This document shows, in pieces, positions 24,208-27,344 of a DNA stretch of 27,344 nt. A program made the position numbers and the translations under genes. Each line of letters begins with the position of its first letter. Positions within the stretch are counted from its first letter, which is position 1. The stretch comes from JAGMXM01 sp964458325 (GTDB lineage: Bacteria > Verrucomicrobiota > Verrucomicrobiia > Limisphaerales > UBA1319), in contig CAYWIM010000065.1 of the NCBI GenBank assembly GCA_964458325.1, positions 1 through 27,344 of the forward strand, given 5' to 3'. A model generated the notes under the pieces. That model saw nothing but the letters and a program-made list of their open reading frames with translations, had not been told where the DNA came from and did not search any database.

Positions 24208-25599
24208 TCACGGGTAGAACTCCCGGGCGTGTTGCTCGACCAAAGACCGCAGCCGAGCAGCCGCGTCGGCGTGATCCGATATCACATTGCGCTTCTCCAG
24301 AGGATCCGTGCCGAGATCGAACAAGGCCCAGTCGATCGATTCGGCTCGGTATTTGCCCGCCGCCCCATCCTGCCCAGGTTCGACCAGCGTGCGGTAGGAA
24401 TGGGGCCGATGCAGCTTCCAGCGCCCGTCTCCGCTGATCACGCCTTCGAATTGATTGCCGGTCCCAAAGAAATAGCCGGCATGCGGGTTTCGGGCGCCCT
24501 CGCGCCCGGCAATCAGATCCCAGACGTTGGAGCCGTCGATGGGATTCTTCGGAAGCGGCGCGCCGGCCAGGTGAGCCAATGTCGGCAGGATATCGATCGA
24601 ACCGAAGGCGCTCTGCGACCGCGACCCCGCCGCGATCCGCCCGGGATACTTCATGATGCAGGCGCTGCGGATGCCGCCGTCGAAACCGGTTCCCTTGGCC
24701 TCGCGGAACGGCGTCTTGCCGGCGTGATTGCCATAGGAGATCCACGGGCCGTTATCGGAGGTGAAGATCATCAGCGTGTGCTCCTCGATGCCGGCCGCCC
24801 GCACGGCTGCCATCACCTGCCCCACGGACCAGTCCAGCTCCATCATCACGTCTCCATAGAGGCCCGCCCCGGATTTCCCCCGGAATTTCTCGCTGCAGAA
24901 GAGCGGCACATGCGGCATCGAGTGCGGCAGGTAAAGAAAGAAGGGGCGGTCTTTGTTTCGCTGGATGAAGCTCGCGGCGCGCTCCGTGTACCAGGTCGTC
25001 AGCATGGGCTGATGCTCCTTGGTCACCCGTTCGATCGTGATCCGGCCATTGTCCCAGAACTGGAGAGGCCATTGGCTCCAGTGTTTGGGATTCTCGGGAT
25101 GAAACTCCCACATGTCGTTCGAGTACATCAGGCCGGCGGATTCGTCGAAGCCGCGGGCGGGCGGGCGGGTATCAGGCTGGTCGCCGAGGTGCCATTTGCC
25201 GAACACGGCCGTGGCATAGCCTCGGTGGCGGAGGACCTCCCCCAGGGTGGCGAACTTGGGATCCAACCCGCGGGCGCGAGGCCCCAGGGCGCCGAAGACC
25301 TTCGTTCGGCCCGGGTAGCAGCCGGTCATCAGGGCCCCCCGCGATGCCGAGCAAACCGCCTGCGGCACGTAGAAATGGTCGTAACAACAGCCTTCGCGCG
25401 CGAGGCGATCGACATTGGGCGTCGGGTAGGCCGTGGGCGCAAACGGCCGGAAATCCCCCCACCCGGAATCGTCCAGGAAGATCAGAATGACATTGGGAAG
25501 CCGGTCGGCAGCCAGGGTCGAGGCAGGCCAAGCCAACGCAACGAGTCCCGCCAGCCATAGCGCGAACCCCAACGCGAGATGCAGCCTTCGATGATTCAT
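24208..25599 (-). CDS. Exported S1-family sulfatase
   Basis: A 463-aa secreted sulfate-ester hydrolase with a Sec signal (hydrophobic 8-28, likely cut near TLAA at 28-31). The activation motif VCSASRGALMTG places Cys83 for conversion to formylglycine, with Arg87. Asp43 and Asp44 (FLDDSGWGD) are calcium ligands and FTSDNGP later supplies the second metal pair. FGKWHLGD supplies the active-site Lys and His. Length is typical for S1 sulfatases. A formylglycine-generating enzyme is not in the window. It lies 48 bp downstream of the HEAT-repeat gene on the same strand, and converges on the FAD oxidoreductase. The likely substrate is a sulfated polysaccharide. Confidence 0.94.
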   Translation of the reverse strand: MNHRRLHLALGFALWLAGLVALAWPASTLAADRLPNVILIFLDDSGWGDFRPFAPTAYPTPNVDRLAREGCCYDHFYVPQAVCSASRGALMTGCYPGRTKVFGALGPRARGLDPKFATLGEVLRHRGYATAVFGKWHLGDQPDTRPPARGFDESAGLMYSNDMWEFHPENPKHWSQWPLQFWDNGRITIERVTKEHQPMLTTWYTERAASFIQRNKDRPFFLYLPHSMPHVPLFCSEKFRGKSGAGLYGDVMMELDWSVGQVMAAVRAAGIEEHTLMIFTSDNGPWISYGNHAGKTPFREAKGTGFDGGIRSACIMKYPGRIAAGSRSQSAFGSIDILPTLAHLAGAPLPKNPIDGSNVWDLIAGREGARNPHAGYFFGTGNQFEGVISGDGRWKLHRPHSYRTLVEPGQDGAAGKYRAESIDWALFDLGTDPLEKRNVISDHADAAARLRSLVEQHAREFYP

Positions 25600-25647
25600 G
25601 CCATCATCCTATCCGATTGGCCGATCTCTCCAACCCCGATTTTCTTA

Positions 25648-26535
25648 TCACGCCGCGCTCAATCGCTTGAGGCTCGCTTCGAGGTTTTCCCTGACCATGG
25701 CGTCCGACTCGATCTGCTGGCGGGCTTCGAGCAGGGCCCGGGCGTCGGGAGATTGGAGGCGGCCCAAGGCCATGGCAGCCCGCCAGCGGACCTCGGAGGC
25801 GGGATCGTTCAGGGCTCGGGCCAGGCCCGGCAGCGCCGCAGGCCCCCCGATCCTTCCCAGGGACAAGGCGATCTCCTGCCGCACATCCGTCGGGCTGTCA
25901 TCCAAAGCGTCGGCCAGAAGGCGCGGAGTGCGCGAGTCGTGGGTTGCTCCCAATCCATTGGCGGCTTCCCAGCGGGTGAAAGGGTCGGGGTGCTTCAATC
26001 CTTCGTGCAGAATCGGAATGGCATCCTGGCCGCCCAAAACGCTCAGGGCGACTGCCGCATTCCATCGCCGCCGGGGATCCGGAGCGGACAGGTGTGGGCG
26101 GAGCAGGCCGGGAACGGTCCCGTCATTGATGCTGTTCAGCGACCAGATGCTCCGCCATCGGGCATGGACGTCGGGATCTTCGAGCACGCGCTCGAGCACG
26201 GCGGGGATCGATCGCGGCGATCGGATATAGCCCAGGGTATTGACCGCTTCCCATCGCACCATGGGATCCGGATCGCGCGAGGCCGCAATCAGGGCAGGCA
26301 CCGCGGACTCGCCCCGATCGATCAGCGATTGGGCGGCCGCGCGCCGCTCCGGGTAACTGGCGCGGAACTGCTCGACCAGACGGACGGCTTCGGGGTCGGG
26401 CGATTCGGACGCCTGAAGATCGGCCGCCGGAGGCGTGCGTGCAGTTTGGCATCCTGCTCCGGCCGCAACCAGGGCCAGGAGAATGCCGCAGCGGAGGAGC
26501 CAACCCGGCGCGAGTTCAAGTGGGATCCGTTGCAT
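25648..26535 (-). CDS. Exported HEAT-repeat protein, possible lipoprotein
   Basis: A 295-aa protein starting at ATG 26535. Residues about 12-30 are hydrophobic and end in AAGAGCQT, which resembles a lipobox with an untypical -3 residue, so lipid attachment is possible. From about residue 60 it consists of roughly 30-residue HEAT/PBS-lyase-type repeats with the recurring pattern DPxxxxRWEAAxALGxxxxxxxxPxL (for instance VRWEAVNTLGYI, RRRWNAAVALSVLG, FTRWEAANGLGA, VRWRAAMALGRL). Such arrays are protein-protein scaffolds; no enzyme motif is seen. It lies 48 bp upstream of the sulfatase gene and 84 bp downstream of the coiled-coil gene, so the three may form one unit. Confidence 0.85.
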   Translation of the reverse strand: MQRIPLELAPGWLLRCGILLALVAAGAGCQTARTPPAADLQASESPDPEAVRLVEQFRASYPERRAAAQSLIDRGESAVPALIAASRDPDPMVRWEAVNTLGYIRSPRSIPAVLERVLEDPDVHARWRSIWSLNSINDGTVPGLLRPHLSAPDPRRRWNAAVALSVLGGQDAIPILHEGLKHPDPFTRWEAANGLGATHDSRTPRLLADALDDSPTDVRQEIALSLGRIGGPAALPGLARALNDPASEVRWRAAMALGRLQSPDARALLEARQQIESDAMVRENLEASLKRLSAA

Positions 26536-26556
26536 AGAGGGGTTTTCGAGTCCAGA

Positions 26557-26590
26557 GAGAGGCGCCCGCGCCCGTGCGCGGACGCCTCTC
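26557..26590 (-). terminator. Strong GC hairpin between coiled-coil and HEAT genes
   Basis: A 15-bp stem with one C/A mismatch (26557-26571 with 26576-26590) and a CCGT loop lies 30 bp after the coiled-coil gene stop and 22 bp before the HEAT gene start. No T-tract follows on the minus strand, so it may be a factor-assisted terminator, an RNA-stability element or part of the HEAT gene leader and not a full intrinsic terminator. Confidence 0.5.
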
Positions 26591-26619
26591 GAGAGGGATC
26601 GAGAGAGGCGCATCGAGCA

Positions 26620-27108
26620 TCAGTTGCCCGCCGGCGAGTGAACCAGCAGATCGAGCTTGGCTTCGAGCTGCTCGAGCCGGATCGCCAGGTTCCTCACCGG
26701 GTCCGGACTCTGGTCGATCTTGGCCTCCAATCGGTCGAGCTTGGCCTCGAGAAGCGCCAGCGCTCCTGCGGTCCCGCCGCCAGTCGATCCGCCGCCAGTT
26801 GACTGATCGAGCTTGACCTCGAGGTAATCGAGCTTGGACTCGAGTTTCTCGAGCACCGGCACGACGATTTCCTGCCGGTCGACTTTGGCTTCCAGCCGGT
26901 CGAGCTTCGCCTCGAGCTTGGCGAGGATCGGAACGACATCGACCAGGCGGTCGAGCTTGGCCTCGAGCCTCTGCAGCTCCGCGGGGATGCCGATCCCGAC
27001 GGGCGGAGTGCCCGGGCCGGCGTTCGAGGTGGGAAGCGCCAGCCACAGAACAGCGGCGACCGCGACCAAACCGGCCAGGGTCCGCAACGGCTTCAGGGTA
27101 TGGTTCAT
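26620..27108 (-). CDS. Exported coiled-coil protein with LEAKLDR heptads
   Basis: A 162-aa protein with a Sec signal (basic MNHTLKPLR, hydrophobic 11-26, likely cut at SNA, 28-30). The mature part is almost entirely heptad repeats of the type L-E-A-K-L-D-R, at about residues 48-54, 65-78, 89-101, 120-133 and 148-154, broken by a VVP element twice and by a glycine/serine linker (104-113). Leu and Val or Ile occupy the a/d positions, so it should form a parallel or fibrous coiled coil in the periplasm or cell surface. No homologue is identified by name. The start at 27108 is supported by AAGGAG six bases upstream (27115-27120 on the minus strand), one of few clear Shine-Dalgarno sites here. Confidence 0.8.
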   Translation of the reverse strand: MNHTLKPLRTLAGLVAVAAVLWLALPTSNAGPGTPPVGIGIPAELQRLEAKLDRLVDVVPILAKLEAKLDRLEAKVDRQEIVVPVLEKLESKLDYLEVKLDQSTGGGSTGGGTAGALALLEAKLDRLEAKIDQSPDPVRNLAIRLEQLEAKLDLLVHSPAGN

Positions 27109-27120
27109 GAGAATCTCCTT

Positions 27121-27236
27121 CGTGATAGGGTTATGGTTTTTTTGGACACGGTCACAAGTTATAAGCGATATTTGTTATAAACATTACGTTTATTATCATC
27201 ATTATTACTCATGATCGGGATAATATATATGTATAT
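27121..27236 (-). promoter_or_regulatory. AT-rich upstream region of the coiled-coil gene
   Basis: A sharp AT-rich island in otherwise GC-rich DNA directly upstream of the minus-strand coiled-coil gene. It contains a direct repeat GTTATAA at 27158-27164 and 27174-27180 (16 bp start to start), a run of seven T on the plus strand, and an alternating TA stretch. On the minus strand TTATAAC could serve as -10 elements, but no convincing -35 is seen. It probably carries the promoter and possibly an operator. Upstream of it lies only the hairpin repeat. Confidence 0.45.
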
Positions 27237-27261
27237 GTTCGGCGCGCAACTGGAATTTCAG

Positions 27262-27344
27262 GGCGCGCGCTCCGCCGCGCGCCGGGCGGTGAGCTTGCAG
27301 CCATCCAGGCGGCGTCCACGGAGTGGCCGCCCTACCTTTCGGCT
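27262..27344. repeat. GC-rich hairpin repeats, right end
   Basis: GGCGCGCG (27262-27269) and CGCGCGCC (27276-27283) form a perfect 8-bp stem around loop CTCCGC, the reverse complement of the loop in the left-end repeat. A second hairpin follows at about 27312-27335 (GGCGG...CCGCC, inner CCAC/GTGG) containing CGGAGTGGCCGCCCTACCT, which matches the left-end CGGAGTGCGCGCCCTACCT core in direct orientation. The window thus holds three related copies, all at its edges. No gene overlaps them. Confidence 0.6.

Noticed and set aside
24178..25560. A 460-codon plus-strand frame opposite the sulfatase
   Set aside because: Antisense shadow: the minus-strand frame has the complete sulfatase motifs, and the plus-strand translation shows no domain or signal peptide.
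26640..26980. Repetitive DNA that could be taken for a CRISPR array or tandem repeat
   Set aside because: The repeats are 21-base units in frame and encode LEAKLDR heptads; there are no unique spacers of constant length.
27160..27236. AT-rich island as a replication origin
   Set aside because: No DnaA-box cluster and no dnaA, dnaN or gidA nearby; a promoter region is the simpler reading.

Overview
This 27.3 kb GC-rich window looks like bacterial chromosomal DNA from the Planctomycetes-Verrucomicrobia-Chlamydiae group, most likely Verrucomicrobiota. The evidence is indirect. There is a dense set of Tat- or Sec-exported Gfo/Idh/MocA oxidoreductases, a formylglycine-type sulfatase, a GH29 fucosidase, DUF4038/DUF4838 proteins, a heparinase-like lyase and a Tat-exported FAD oxidoreductase. 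Most genes lack a clear Shine-Dalgarno sequence. No 16S or other phylogenetic marker is present, so the assignment is inference. No phage, transposase, integrase, CRISPR array or plasmid gene was seen.

Layout. 1-1820 holds a PfkB-type sugar kinase and peptide deformylase (def), co-directional and 7 bp apart. 1899-2606 is araD on the minus strand, followed by a tRNA-Phe(GAA). 2891-4457 holds a DUF1294 membrane protein and a secreted protein made of three diverged copies of one module. 4497-9871 is a minus-strand block: fucosidase, a 51-aa membrane protein, a glycosidase-like protein and a Gfo/Idh/MocA oxidoreductase. 9989-11185 is a plus-strand SprT/YgjP-like zinc peptidase. 11186-12811 is a looser stretch holding a one-base-overlapping pair (83-aa protein plus nucleotidyltransferase), a possible small membrane protein and possible gene relics. 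12812-16099 encodes a very large exported DUF4038-DUF4838 fusion. 16235-17668 holds a gene that looks like a chimera of a nucleoside-hydrolase N-terminus and a DUF4185-like propeller, then a small frameshifted gene. 17711-19066 is a second exported Gfo/Idh/MocA protein. 19137-22387 holds a propeller glycosidase and a heparinase II/III-like lyase (minus strand). 22608-24086 is the FAD oxidoreductase. 24208-27108 is a minus-strand set: coiled-coil protein, HEAT-repeat protein, sulfatase.

How the genes may work together. Between 4.5 and 25.6 kb at least nine predicted exported proteins could act on complex, probably sulfated and fucosylated or uronic-acid-containing, polysaccharide: desulfation, fucose removal, polyuronide cleavage, apiosidase/glucuronidase-like trimming and oxidoreduction of released sugars. 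PfkB kinase and AraD would fit cytoplasmic use of sugars. No SusC/SusD pair, transporter or dedicated regulator lies in the window, and strands alternate, so this is a loose neighbourhood and not one operon.

Both ends carry copies of a short GC-rich hairpin repeat in opposite orientation. This suggests the window may be a contig broken at a dispersed repeat. The most interesting items are the nucleotidyltransferase pair, the four-part glycosidase fusion, the nucleoside-hydrolase/propeller chimera and the triple-module exported protein. None amounts to a demonstrated new system.
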